Below, in pieces: positions 1 through 8,938 of a stretch of DNA of 64,000 bases (position 1 is the first letter of the stretch; the number at the start of each line of letters is the position of its first letter). This stretch comes from JBKHDT01 sp046541195. Lineage in GTDB: Bacteria > Pseudomonadota > Gammaproteobacteria > Halothiobacillales > Halothiobacillaceae. The stretch lies in NCBI GenBank assembly GCA_046541195.1, contig JBKHDT010000007.1, positions 1 through 64,000 of the forward strand. Direction: 5' to 3'. The translations under genes were made by a program, and so were the position numbers. The notes below the pieces were generated by a model. It was not told the origin of the DNA, ran no database searches, and saw only the letters and a list, made by a program, of their open reading frames with translations.

Positions 1-1373
1 GGTTTCGGGACCAGCGCCATGCCGATTTCATCCCGATTGATCACCACGCCGGTTTCGACCATGGCGGCAAGCAACTCATCCACGGTCGCCTCCGGAGCTA
101 CCTGCCGCAACAGTGCGAAAGCCCCGGCAACGTGCGGGGTGGCCATTGAGGTGCCCTCGTAGGCTTCGTAGCCATAACGCGCCTCTTCATGGTCGTATAC
201 CGAAGACAGGATCAGATCCTCCTCGGAGATCGCGGTCTGCCCCGCGCCGCCAGGGGCAAGCAAGTCAATCAGGTCGTTGTGATTGCTGTAGCTCGCGATC
301 CGGTCCTGCTTGGTCACCGCCCCGACGGCAATCGCATCGGTCAGGCAAGCCGGGGAGATCACGCCGGTTTGGGGGTCGCCCCCCGAAACCTGCAGACCGT
401 ACTCGTCCCGCTCGTTGCCCGAGGCCGCCACCACCGCGATGCCGCGCGAGCGAAGCTGCGCCAGCAGCTCCGGATAACCGGTCACGATCGGCGCGTCGTC
501 ACAGGGTTCTTCAAAGTAGAAATCATCCCCGAAGCTCATGTTGATGGCCGCAACCCGCGCCTGTCCGCTGTCATGCAGGTCCATGACGTATTCGACCGCC
601 TCGAAGATCGCGCTGTCACTCAAGTCCACCGCAACCGCGACAATATCGGCACCGCGCGCCACCCCGGAAAACTCGGCCACCTCCGGGTGCGCACCAGCGG
701 CGATACCGGCCACGTGCGTGCCGTGATTCAGATCATCCTCCAGCCACTCGGCCTCATTCAGTGGGCGTGGGGTTGCTTGCGTCGCACTGCGACAGTAGTC
801 CGCTTCGGCGGCGAAACAGGCCTGGTGTGTCACCCGCCCACCCAGAAAGGGATGCGCCACGTGCACCCCGTCGTCGATGACTGCCACGGCCCAGCCACTG
901 GCATCGAAGCCCTCGGCGAACAGGTGGTCCGCGCCGACCTGCGGAACGCTTTGCAGCAGCCGCGGCTTCAGTTTCCGGTCCGGACGAATGGCAATGACGC
1001 CAGGCAGGCTGGCCAGCCGATCCAGTTCATCGGGCGTGACCGTCAGCCAGAGAAAGGAAATGCTATCAAAACGCCGTACGCCTTCAGACTGCCCGGATCG
1101 CCCAAGTGCTTCGAGCAGCCGTTCCTGCGTCCGGGAAACCTGGGCGCGCTGTGATCGCTTGCGCATGGTATCCAGCCGGCCCTCGGGCACAAGCTGCACG
1201 CCCGGATCGATTTTCACGAGCACGTCGACCGTACCCGCCTGCCGGGCTTCGGCATGCAGCGCCTCAAGCATCGACTGGGACCCGGCATCCGGCAGCGCGT
1301 CCGCGACAGCCGGTCCGCCGGGCATGGTCATCACGATCAGGAGGGCCAAGGGAAACAACTGTTTTACGCGCAT
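1..1373 (-). CDS. S8 (subtilisin-family) serine peptidase, C-terminus cut by window edge
   Basis: Exported subtilisin-like endopeptidase; about 457 codons are visible and the 3' end lies beyond the left edge. A signal peptide (about residues 1-24, ending AVA) is followed by an I9-like propeptide (about 45-125) and the catalytic domain. The triad is visible in order: Asp in AVIDDGV (about 165), His in NHGTHVAG (about 219) and Ser in GTSMATPHVAG (about 408), with the oxyanion Asn in AASGNE (about 318). The ATG at 1373 has GAGGTG just upstream. It follows the small lipoprotein gene by 78 bp on the same strand, so co-transcription is likely. The substrate is not evident. Confidence 0.93.
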   Translation of the reverse strand, partial: MRVKQLFPLALLIVMTMPGGPAVADALPDAGSQSMLEALHAEARQAGTVDVLVKIDPGVQLVPEGRLDTMRKRSQRAQVSRTQERLLEALGRSGQSEGVRRFDSISFLWLTVTPDELDRLASLPGVIAIRPDRKLKPRLLQSVPQVGADHLFAEGFDASGWAVAVIDDGVHVAHPFLGGRVTHQACFAAEADYCRSATQATPRPLNEAEWLEDDLNHGTHVAGIAAGAHPEVAEFSGVARGADIVAVAVDLSDSAIFEAVEYVMDLHDSGQARVAAINMSFGDDFYFEEPCDDAPIVTGYPELLAQLRSRGIAVVAASGNERDEYGLQVSGGDPQTGVISPACLTDAIAVGAVTKQDRIASYSNHNDLIDLLAPGGAGQTAISEEDLILSSVYDHEEARYGYEAYEGTSMATPHVAGAFALLRQVAPEATVDELLAAMVETGVVINRDEIGMALVPK

Positions 1374-1451
1374 CAGCGGCACCTCACCGGTGAAGGTTTC
1401 GAAAAAGTCTTTTGCCCATTGTGCGGGGCGGCCTGCCCGAACCGGTGCATC

Positions 1452-1865
1452 TCAACGGCGCTTCATGGTCGACTCGGCGCGGATGTCAGCGACCTCCGGC
1501 CGACAAGCCAGCACCTTCAGGCCCTGCCTGTTCACGGCGACGAAAAGCTGGGGTACGGTCCTGGGCCGGTATCGCAAGACGTAGTCCTGGGGGTCCAGGG
1601 CCGAGAGGACCTGCTCCTGAGCCTGCCGGATCGCTTCGGCTTGCGATCCGGCTCCGGTCACGACCAGGCTCACCACTACGGGCAATGGACTTTCGGATTC
1701 GATCATCGTGTCGAGCTTCGCCATCCGCTCATCTGAAATGGCCTGCCTGGCACAGCTGTACTCGCCAGAATCCGGCATGGGCTGCGCCGCGGGACCGCAG
1801 CCGGACGTCACGCCCAGCACACTGGCCAGCAGCAGAGACGCGCCAGTCGATGGCCTGAATGTCAT
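1452..1865 (-). CDS. Lipoprotein resembling an S8 peptidase propeptide (I9-like)
   Basis: A 137-residue putative lipoprotein. The signal sequence ends in the lipobox VTSGC (Cys about 23), so the mature protein should be membrane anchored. The body (about 60-137) has the layout of an inhibitor-I9/propeptide domain: a VVVSLVV strand, an Ala/Gln-rich helix, then a strand and helix ending LACRPEVADIRAE. This parallels LPGVIAIRPD at the end of the propeptide in the adjacent peptidase. GGGAG precedes the ATG. Inference: an inhibitor or folding partner of the neighbouring peptidase. The homology is judged by eye and is weak outside the C-terminal half. Confidence 0.7.
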   Translation of the reverse strand: MTFRPSTGASLLLASVLGVTSGCGPAAQPMPDSGEYSCARQAISDERMAKLDTMIESESPLPVVVSLVVTGAGSQAEAIRQAQEQVLSALDPQDYVLRYRPRTVPQLFVAVNRQGLKVLACRPEVADIRAESTMKRR

Positions 1866-1921
1866 GATGATTCACTCCCGGTGGTTGTGTCTGGTGGTGA
1901 CCTGAGGCATCCGGCCGGGGT

Positions 1922-2929
1922 TCAAAACCTTCGCCTCGCCAACACGATCGCCCGCCTTGGCCCCGGATAGCCCTCCACCGTGCGTGAAGCGTCCTCGGGG
2001 TCGAGGAAATCTGAAAGTGAATGACGGCCGGTCCAGCTGGTCTGCCGCTGCTCCTGCACGGTCGTCGCGGTGACGTCGACGCAGGAAATGTCGGCGAAGC
2101 CGCTGCGCCTCAACCAGGTTTCCAGCATTGGCACGGAGGGGATGAACCAGACGTTGCGCATGCAGGCATAGCGGTCTTGCGGCACCAGGCAGGTCTGGGC
2201 GTCGCCCTCGACCACCAGCGTCTCCAGAACCAGCTGTCCGTCTCGCGCCAGGCACTCGCGCAATTCGGTCAGGTGTCCGACCGGATCGCGCCGGTGATAC
2301 AGCACGCCCATCGAGAATACCGTGTCGAACACCGCCAGTCGCGGCAGGTCTTCAAGCGTGGACGGCAACAACTGCAGCGGATGGTCTCCGACCAGATGCC
2401 GGATGGCGGCAAACTGCACCAGAAAAAGCGGTGTCGGATCGATCCCGACCACCCGCGCCGCCCCGGCGCCCAGCGCGCGCCACATGTGATACCCGTTACC
2501 ACAGCCGACGTCGAGCACCAGCCGGTCATCCAGGGCCTCGATGTGGGGCGCCAGCCGATCCCATTTCAGATCGGAACGCCACTCGCTGTCGACTGACACG
2601 CCAAACGTTCGAAACGGGCCCTTGCGCCAAGGCATCAGCGCACGCAGGCCCGACTCGATCCGTCCGACCAGCTCGGCAGACAGCGGCTCGGCGGCATCAA
2701 CCGTGACCCAGGGTTGATCGAGCCGTACCACGCGCTCCCCAAGCGATTCGGCCCCGGGCAGCTCCTCGACGATCCGCAACCACGCGGGCAGGTCGCCTTG
2801 CCGATAGCGGTTGAGCGACCCGATCACGTCCACCGGCAGGGCATCCTGCCAGGTCGCCAGCGGCGTGGCCGCGAGGCTGTCCCGAAACTGTCGGTACTGG
2901 CTTTGGAGTCGATTGATCATCCGCGGCAA
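1922..2929 (-). CDS. cmoB: tRNA U34 carboxymethyltransferase CmoB
   Basis: CmoB transfers the carboxymethyl group of carboxy-SAM to 5-hydroxyuridine at position 34 of tRNA, giving cmo5U. The protein has 335 residues, close to the family length of about 320-330. A Rossmann methyltransferase core is visible with motif VLDVGCGNGYHMWR (about 136-149), the following VVGIDPT, and SMGVLYHRRDP, a CmoB signature. Its partner cmoA lies about 1.2 kb upstream on the same strand; in many gammaproteobacteria the two are adjacent, but here a beta-barrel gene separates them. Identification rests on near full-length resemblance. Confidence 0.95.
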   Translation of the reverse strand: MPRMINRLQSQYRQFRDSLAATPLATWQDALPVDVIGSLNRYRQGDLPAWLRIVEELPGAESLGERVVRLDQPWVTVDAAEPLSAELVGRIESGLRALMPWRKGPFRTFGVSVDSEWRSDLKWDRLAPHIEALDDRLVLDVGCGNGYHMWRALGAGAARVVGIDPTPLFLVQFAAIRHLVGDHPLQLLPSTLEDLPRLAVFDTVFSMGVLYHRRDPVGHLTELRECLARDGQLVLETLVVEGDAQTCLVPQDRYACMRNVWFIPSVPMLETWLRRSGFADISCVDVTATTVQEQRQTSWTGRHSLSDFLDPEDASRTVEGYPGPRRAIVLARRRF

Positions 2930-3013
2930 GGCCTCCTCGTCAAGCCCCGAGCCCGGCCAACGGCGTACCTTCCGCCCCTGGCAGCCCGATCGGGGCGCCG
3001 GCCAGCCTGCGAC

Positions 3014-4012
3014 TCAGAAACGATAGCCAACCCCCGCGGCCAGGACGACTGTCCGGCTGTCATAGAAACCGATATCGGACTGCTTGCCGGTGCCCAGCGC
3101 GAACAGGTTGAACTGACCGTTCTTCCAACCCAGGGGCTCGTCCAGCGAGTATCCGGCGACCAGTCCCCAGGCGCGCTCGTCACGTCGCGCATTGAAGACC
3201 GGATTTTTCGCGTCAAAGCGACTGAAGCGGGCATAGGCGGTCAGGCTCCACTGATGCGAACGATCGCGCCAGAGCAGGTTCAGCTGGGGCCGAAGCACGT
3301 CGGCCCGCTCGGCCCGCCCCTTTGCCTGAATCCGCTCGTAGCGCATGGCCGGGCGCAGGACCAGGCTACGCCCGATTCGCCAGTGGTAATCAAGCGTTAG
3401 CTCATGGCGATTCGCATCGCGCTGCAACAGGTCCTGGTCGGCGCCAGACAGGCCGAGAAACTGCCCCGAATGCTCCCGGTCCACCACGTGCCTCAGGAAA
3501 GTGTAGTCCAGGGACCAGCGGCTGCCGCCAATATCCGACCAGCCCAGTCGCAGGCCCCGGTTGCTGGCGCGGGTCTTGTCCCGTGCCACCCCGACCACGA
3601 ACGGGTCGGCCCAGAGGCTGCTCTCGAGCAACTCGTGGGGAATCACGCCGAATCGCAGCCGGGAACCGTCCGACAGCTGGTGACGGACACCGAGTTCGAG
3701 CTGAAAGGTGCCCTCACCCACTCGTTCCGGCGGGGTTCCGAAATACAGCTCGGTGCGACCGGGCGCAAGCGTGTACCGAACCATGCCGATTGCGGCCACG
3801 GCCGCCGATCGCTCCTGTGTGCCGTTCGAGTCCAGGCTGTCCAGGACGCGATTGTCGTCACCGGTATGGGTGGCACCGCGCGTCGTCACCACAGCCGGCA
3901 ACACCGAGACGAAGCCGGAAAAGCCGGTGTCCCGGCTGATGGGCGCCGCCGAAGCCACTCCGGCAAGGAGCGCAGACAGCAGCGCAAGCGTGCAGAGAAG
4001 AACCCGTTTCAT
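3014..4012 (-). CDS. DUF2860-type outer-membrane beta-barrel protein
   Basis: A 332-residue protein with a clear signal peptide (about 1-22, ending ASA). The rest is made of alternating amphipathic strands rich in Tyr, Trp, Arg and Leu, and the chain ends in GVGYRF, a C-terminal aromatic typical of BAM-inserted porin-like barrels. The start of the mature chain (RDTGFSGFVS) resembles the DUF2860 family, whose role is not established. It sits between cmoB and cmoA on the same strand with 84-87 bp gaps. No good Shine-Dalgarno is visible before the ATG. Cellular role unknown. Confidence 0.75.
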   Translation of the reverse strand: MKRVLLCTLALLSALLAGVASAAPISRDTGFSGFVSVLPAVVTTRGATHTGDDNRVLDSLDSNGTQERSAAVAAIGMVRYTLAPGRTELYFGTPPERVGEGTFQLELGVRHQLSDGSRLRFGVIPHELLESSLWADPFVVGVARDKTRASNRGLRLGWSDIGGSRWSLDYTFLRHVVDREHSGQFLGLSGADQDLLQRDANRHELTLDYHWRIGRSLVLRPAMRYERIQAKGRAERADVLRPQLNLLWRDRSHQWSLTAYARFSRFDAKNPVFNARRDERAWGLVAGYSLDEPLGWKNGQFNLFALGTGKQSDIGFYDSRTVVLAAGVGYRF

Positions 4013-4099
4013 GAAGTCAGTACCGTGAGGTGAGCCTGACCAGATGATAAGCGTCCTGCCGGTCGCGGCACAGCCACGCGCCGGGTGCGGGATTTGTGC

Positions 4100-4831
4100 T
4101 CATTGCTTGCGCGCCAACAGGGCCGCGAAATTGTAATGCTGGCAAAGCACCGCCCGCTCCGCAAAGCCGGCGCGGGCCAGGCGCTGGTCATGGGCGCTCA
4201 GGGTGTCGGTCACGAGCACGTTTTCCAGGGCCTGCCGTTTCTGGCTGATCTCAAGCTCGGAATACCCCTGGTCACGCTTGAAATCCAGATGCACCTGCTG
4301 AATCAGCGATTCCATGCCCGGCTGGTCGTGGTGTACCTTTTCCGCCAGCACGAGGGCGCCGCCCGGCAACAGTCCGGCATGGACCCGGGCCAGGATCGCG
4401 GCACGCTCGGCGCGCGGCAGGAACTGCAACGTGAAGTTCATCACGACCAGGGAAGCATTTTCGATCGCCACATCGCGCAGGTCCGCCAGTTCCAGCCGCA
4501 CCGGAACCGGTGAGCGAAAGGCAGCGACGTGTCCCCGGGCGCGGTCGATCATGGCCTGGGAATTGTCCACCGCAATGCATTCGACCCCGCGCTGCTCGAT
4601 GCCGGCCCGCAGCGCCAGCGTCGCCGCGCCCAGCGAACAACCCAGGTCGTAGACCCGGCTGTCCGGCTGGACCAGCCGGCGGGCCAGCCGGGTCAGGGTC
4701 TCCAGCACAAAGGCATAACCGGGAACCGAGCGGCTGATCATGTCCGGGAACACCTCGGCCACCCGCTCGTCGAATCGAAAGGAAGCCGGTTCGGCACCCG
4801 GTTCCGCGAAGATCCGGTCGCGCTCGGTCAT
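4100..4831 (-). CDS. cmoA: Carboxy-S-adenosyl-L-methionine synthase CmoA
   Basis: CmoA converts SAM and prephenate to carboxy-SAM, the donor used by CmoB in making cmo5U34 in tRNA. The protein has 243 residues, the usual size. Recognisable segments are FDERVAEVFPDMISRSVPGY near the N-terminus, the SAM-binding YDLGCSLGAATL (about 61-72) and VVMNFTLQFLP. The ATG at 4831 overlaps the stop of selU (ATGA), which implies translational coupling in a selD-selU-cmoA unit. Confidence 0.96.
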   Translation of the reverse strand: MTERDRIFAEPGAEPASFRFDERVAEVFPDMISRSVPGYAFVLETLTRLARRLVQPDSRVYDLGCSLGAATLALRAGIEQRGVECIAVDNSQAMIDRARGHVAAFRSPVPVRLELADLRDVAIENASLVVMNFTLQFLPRAERAAILARVHAGLLPGGALVLAEKVHHDQPGMESLIQQVHLDFKRDQGYSELEISQKRQALENVLVTDTLSAHDQRLARAGFAERAVLCQHYNFAALLARKQ

Positions 4832-5946
4832 GGGCGCAGCGCCAGGCCCCGCTGGATCAGGAAGGCCGTCACCTGCTCGGGGTCGCCGCGAAAGACGATC
4901 CGGGAACGCTTTCGATCAATCTGGTAGTCGTACATCGGGTCGTAGTAGTCGCGCAACAACCCGGCGATGAACAGGCGCAAACCCGCGTCATCGCGCTGCT
5001 GCAGCCAGGCGGACAGGGCTTCCTCGAACAGCCCCAGATACTGCCGGTGCCGGACGCCCCCCAGGCGGCGCTGCAGTCGGGTCAGCGCGTTGCGCAGGTG
5101 CGCCGCGAACGCCTCGTCGGCCTCCGCGGTCGGCAGCATCGACCGGTATTCGGCCTGCAGGTCAAGGACGTAATCCTTGAGTCCCTGCTCGACCCGCTCA
5201 TCCATGCCGGTTTCGACCAGCACCAGGGCCGCCTTGCTCATGCCCGCGAACAGCGTCAGGGGAATCTCGCGGCTGCCGATAGCGCGGCCCTCGTCCTCCA
5301 GCAGCACCGGCAACGTTCGGCTGACGGCCCGCTGGCGCAGCAGCTCGATGCTCAGGGTGTTCTCGATGTCGATCTGTGCAGGCTGGGGGCGTGCACGCTT
5401 GCCGAAGGCCGAGCCCCGGTGTGCTGCGATGCCCTCAAGGTCCACGGCCCGGTCGAAGCGGTTGAGCAGGTCGGTCTTGCCCACGCCGGTGCGGCCGCCC
5501 AGCAGCATCAGAGGCTGTTCCCGGCCGATCAGCTCCAGGTTGCCGATCAGGAACCGGCGCATGGCCTTGTATCCTCCCCGGACCCGCGGCGCGACCACCC
5601 CGGCGTCCGCCAGCATCTGCTGGGTCAGACGCGAACGCAGGCCACCACGAAAACAGTACAACACGCCGTGCGGATGACGCGCGAAAAACTCCTGCCAGAG
5701 CGCGACCCGTCGCTGCTTTTCCTGCTCGTCGACCAACCGGTAGCCCAACGCGATGGCGGCTTCCTGCCCCTGCTCCTTGTAGCGGATACCGACCTGCCGG
5801 CGCTCCTCGTCGTTCAGCAGCGGGCGGTTTTCCGCCCCCGGGAACGCACCCTGGGCGAACTCGACCGGCGCACGCACATCCAGCAGCGGGACCGACTCAA
5901 CAAACAGTCTTTCAAAATCACCGACCTGTTCCAAGGCCCCGTTCAC
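4828..5946 (-). CDS. selU: tRNA 2-selenouridine synthase SelU (MnmH)
   Basis: SelU replaces the sulfur of 2-thiouridine at tRNA position 34 with selenium from selenophosphate. It has 372 residues. An N-terminal rhodanese domain carries the active cysteine in YCFRGGLRS (about 97), and a P-loop domain follows with LLGGRTGVGKT (about 147-157). The start is GTG at 5946, overlapping the selD stop (GTGA). The downstream cmoA start overlaps its own stop. Placement directly after selD, which makes the selenium donor, supports the assignment. Confidence 0.95.
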   Translation of the reverse strand: MNGALEQVGDFERLFVESVPLLDVRAPVEFAQGAFPGAENRPLLNDEERRQVGIRYKEQGQEAAIALGYRLVDEQEKQRRVALWQEFFARHPHGVLYCFRGGLRSRLTQQMLADAGVVAPRVRGGYKAMRRFLIGNLELIGREQPLMLLGGRTGVGKTDLLNRFDRAVDLEGIAAHRGSAFGKRARPQPAQIDIENTLSIELLRQRAVSRTLPVLLEDEGRAIGSREIPLTLFAGMSKAALVLVETGMDERVEQGLKDYVLDLQAEYRSMLPTAEADEAFAAHLRNALTRLQRRLGGVRHRQYLGLFEEALSAWLQQRDDAGLRLFIAGLLRDYYDPMYDYQIDRKRSRIVFRGDPEQVTAFLIQRGLALRP

Positions 5947-6989
5947 CGCACGATCTCCAGCTCAGCCCCGGGCGCATCCGCCGGGCGCATCTGGCCGATC
6001 GGCCGATCATGAAGCCCTTCCTCGCGCAGCAGCGCCGCGACCGCCTCGGCGCCCTCCGGCGCCACCGCCACCAACAGCCCGCCGGAGGTCTGCGGATCGC
6101 ACAGCAGGGCCTTTTCCCGCGCATCCACCGCCGCCATCCGGTGCCCGTAGCTGGCGTGGTTTCGCTCCGTGCCGCCCGGCACCGCGCCACGGGCGAGATA
6201 TTCCTCGACGGCGGGCAGCACCGGCACGGCATCCAGGTCGACCGCGGCGCGCAGGCCGCTGCCGGCGCACATCTCGAGCAGGTGGCCCGCCAGACCGAAT
6301 CCGGTGACGTCGGTCATCGCCTGGACCTGCGGCAGGGCCGAAAGTCGCGTACCAACCCGGTTGAGCCGGCACATCCACTGAGCGGCGACGCCGGCGTGCT
6401 CCGGTGCCAGGATCTTGGACTTCTGTGCCGTGGTGAGAATCCCGATGCCCAGCGGCTTGGTCAGGAACAGCTGGGCCCCGGCACGGGCGGTGTCGTTGCG
6501 GCGCAGGCGCTCGCGGGTCACCCGGCCGGTGACCGCCAGGCCGAATATCGGCTCGGGTGCGTCGATGCTGTGCCCGCCGGCAATGACAATCCCCGCGTCG
6601 CGGCAGGCCTGGCGACCGCCATCAATCACCTCGGCGGCGATCTCCGGACCAAGCCGGTCTATCGGCCAGCCGAGTATGGCAATGGCAACCAGCGGGGAGC
6701 CGCCCATGGCATAGATGTCGCTTAGCGCGTTGGTCGCGGCAATTCGGCCGAAGGTGAAGGGGTCATCCACGATCGGCATGAAGAAGTCCGTGGTGCTGAT
6801 GATCCCGGTGCCGTCATCCAGGTCATAGACGGCCGCATCGTCACGACTGTCGTTGCCCACCCACAGCCGCCTGTCATGCTCCAGCGGGGGCAGGGCGGTA
6901 CGCAGCATTTCATCGAGCAGCGCCGGGGCGATCTTGCAGCCGCAACCGGCCCCGTGGCTGTATTCGGTCAGTTTAATGGGTTCTTTCAT
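5943..6989 (-). CDS. selD: Selenide, water dikinase SelD (cysteine form)
   Basis: SelD makes selenophosphate from selenide and ATP, feeding SelU and, if present, selenocysteine synthesis. The protein is 348 residues from ATG 6989. The catalytic loop YSHGAGCGCK (about 9-18) has Cys, not Sec, and the invariant Lys. Family signatures FFMPIVDDPFTFGRIAATNA and VIAGGHSI are present. A TTG at 7001 would add four residues and has AAGG a few bases upstream. I prefer the ATG because the N-terminus MKEPIKLTEYSHG matches the family length. It lies 22 bp after coaBC from this start. Confidence 0.95.
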   Translation of the reverse strand: MKEPIKLTEYSHGAGCGCKIAPALLDEMLRTALPPLEHDRRLWVGNDSRDDAAVYDLDDGTGIISTTDFFMPIVDDPFTFGRIAATNALSDIYAMGGSPLVAIAILGWPIDRLGPEIAAEVIDGGRQACRDAGIVIAGGHSIDAPEPIFGLAVTGRVTRERLRRNDTARAGAQLFLTKPLGIGILTTAQKSKILAPEHAGVAAQWMCRLNRVGTRLSALPQVQAMTDVTGFGLAGHLLEMCAGSGLRAAVDLDAVPVLPAVEEYLARGAVPGGTERNHASYGHRMAAVDAREKALLCDPQTSGGLLVAVAPEGAEAVAALLREEGLHDRPIGQMRPADAPGAELEIVR

Positions 6990-7011
6990 GAAACCGGGCA
7001 AGGCCTTGAAT

Positions 7012-8331
7012 TCAATCGTTCTCGTCTGTCATCGGGCTGCGCGGCCCTGTCGGTGCCGTGCGGGCAGTGGCGGGCTGCCGGTCCGGATTTGACGCGCCCT
7101 CGCTGAAAAGCCGCTCGGCCACCAGCGCGATCACGGCACGTGCCAGCGTGGTCTTGTCGGTGCGGGGCAGTACCCGCTCCCCCCCTGGCCAGAGTACCAG
7201 CAGCGCGTTGTCCTCGCGGTCGAAACCCTGGCCGTTGGCCACGTCGTTGGCGCAAATCATGTCCAGCCCCTTGCGCTCAAGCTTCGAGCGGGCATTGGCC
7301 CGCAGGTTGTCCGTTTCCGCGGCGAAGCCGACCACGAAGGGGCGCGGTGATCCGGCAGCCACCTGCGACAGGATATCCGGGTTCTCGACCAGCGAGAGCG
7401 TCATCCCGGCACCGGTCTTCTTGATTTTCCGTTCACTTGGCTGCGCGACCCGGTAATCCGCCACCGCCGCGGCGCCGATGAACAGATCCGCCGGCAGGGC
7501 CGCCTCAACCGCCCGGGCCATCTGCTTGGCCGTTTCCACATCCACGCGCCGGACCCCGTCGGGCACCGGCAGGCGGGTCGGGCCACTGACGAGGGTGACC
7601 CGGGCACCGGCTTCGGCGGCGGCTGCGGCCAGGGCATGACCCATGCGGCCCGACGAGCGATTGGCAATGTAGCGCACCGGGTCGATCGGCTCGCGGGTTC
7701 CCCCGGCAGTCACCAGCACGTTCCGCCCGGCCAGCGCACCTGCCGGGCGATCGGGGCGGTCGGCCGATTCGGTCGCCTCCGGCGTGGCCAGGCGCTTGAC
7801 CAGGGCCTCGAGGATTTCCTCGGGTTCGGACATGCGCCCATCGCCGGTTTCGCCGCAGGCCTGCGCACCCGTGCCGGGCCCGATGATCCCGACACCCCGG
7901 CTGCGCAGGCTGTCGACGTTGTCCCGAACCGCCGGATGCGCCCACATGACGCGGTTCATGGCCGGCGCGACCAGCACCGGCGCCTCGGTGGCGAGCACCA
8001 GGGTGGTCAGCAGATCATCCGCCATGCCCGCGGCCAGTCGGGCCATCGTGCCCGCCGTGGCCGGGGCGATCAGCAGCGCGTCGGCCCAGCGCGCCAGCTC
8101 GATATGACTCATGCCCGCCTCGGCAGCCTCGTCGAAAAGCGCCACGCGCACCGGCGCACCGGAGAGTGCCTGGAAGGTCAGCGGGGAGACAAACCGCGTC
8201 GCCGATTCGGTCATCACCACCCGGACCGAGGCCCCGGCGTCCCGAAGCTGGCGCAGCAGTATGCAGGACTTGTACGCGGCAATGCCGCCGCAAATCCCGA
8301 GGATGACCTGTCGACCGGAAAGATTCATCAT
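7012..8331 (-). CDS. coaBC: Phosphopantothenoylcysteine decarboxylase/synthase CoaBC
   Basis: Bifunctional coenzyme A enzyme of 439 residues: the CoaB half joins 4'-phosphopantothenate to cysteine with CTP, and the CoaC half decarboxylates the product. The N-terminal flavoprotein domain starts LGICGGIAAYKS and includes APAMNRVMW with the active-site region. The CoaB domain begins about residue 200 with NVLVTAGGTREPIDPVRYI and contains NRSSGRMG and KIKK. Two ATG codons in tandem (8331, 8328) lack a Shine-Dalgarno. TAAAAT lies only a few bases upstream, so the message could have little or no leader. Confidence 0.96.
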   Translation of the reverse strand: MMNLSGRQVILGICGGIAAYKSCILLRQLRDAGASVRVVMTESATRFVSPLTFQALSGAPVRVALFDEAAEAGMSHIELARWADALLIAPATAGTMARLAAGMADDLLTTLVLATEAPVLVAPAMNRVMWAHPAVRDNVDSLRSRGVGIIGPGTGAQACGETGDGRMSEPEEILEALVKRLATPEATESADRPDRPAGALAGRNVLVTAGGTREPIDPVRYIANRSSGRMGHALAAAAAEAGARVTLVSGPTRLPVPDGVRRVDVETAKQMARAVEAALPADLFIGAAAVADYRVAQPSERKIKKTGAGMTLSLVENPDILSQVAAGSPRPFVVGFAAETDNLRANARSKLERKGLDMICANDVANGQGFDREDNALLVLWPGGERVLPRTDKTTLARAVIALVAERLFSEGASNPDRQPATARTAPTGPRSPMTDEND

Positions 8332-8386
8332 GGCATTTTAGCCTATTCCATGCGAATGCCGCCGGCATCCGGACCACCACCAGACC

Positions 8387-8938
8387 ATGAACGCCCAACC
8401 TGAACAGCCAGTCCCCCCCAAACGACGACGCCTGCCGCGATGGCTGCGCTGGAGCCTGGATATCGCGCTGATTGTCGGCGTATTCCTGATCGTCCGCGCC
8501 TGGATGAGTCCGGCGGTCAGCGAGGGACCCGCCCCGCCACTTTCCGGCCTTGATCTGCAAGGCGCTCCGGTTTCGCTGTCCGAGTACCGGGGCGCGCCGC
8601 TGCTGGTCGTCTTCTGGGCGGAATGGTGCCGGATCTGCCGTCTGGAAATGCCCATGATCAGGCGCGTGGCAGAAGACTGGCCGGTACTGACCGTCGCCAT
8701 GCAGTCCGGAGACCAGGGCACCGTGCGTCGGTTCGTCGCCGAATCAGGCTGGGAAGACCTGCGGGTGCTCAATGACCCGGATGCCAGCCAGGCACGCCAG
8801 TGGGGCGTCAAGGGCGTACCCGTGATGTATGTGCTCGACGGCGCCGGGCAGATCCGTTTCGTGGAGACCGGGCTGACCACCAGCTGGGGGCTGCGCGCAC
8901 GCCTGTGGTGGGCCGCCCGTCACTCAAGCGCCGAATGA
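8387..8938 (+). CDS. Membrane-anchored TlpA/ScsD-like thioredoxin-fold protein
   Basis: A 183-residue thiol-disulfide protein with a basic N-terminus, one membrane segment (about 25-43) and a periplasmic thioredoxin-like domain. The redox site is WCRIC (about 83-87) and the cis-proline loop is GVPVMYV (about 147-153). Domain layout matches TlpA/ResA and ScsD-type proteins that reduce or oxidise periplasmic cysteines; the partner is unknown. It is divergent from coaBC across 55 bp and stands alone on its strand. The WCxxC dipeptide (RI) does not settle whether it acts as reductant or oxidant. Confidence 0.85.
   Translation: MNAQPEQPVPPKRRRLPRWLRWSLDIALIVGVFLIVRAWMSPAVSEGPAPPLSGLDLQGAPVSLSEYRGAPLLVVFWAEWCRICRLEMPMIRRVAEDWPVLTVAMQSGDQGTVRRFVAESGWEDLRVLNDPDASQARQWGVKGVPVMYVLDGAGQIRFVETGLTTSWGLRARLWWAARHSSAE

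Noticed and set aside
6925..6990. Possible selenocysteine codon in selD
   Set aside because: The active-site loop reads GCGCK with ordinary cysteine codons; no in-frame TGA is needed.
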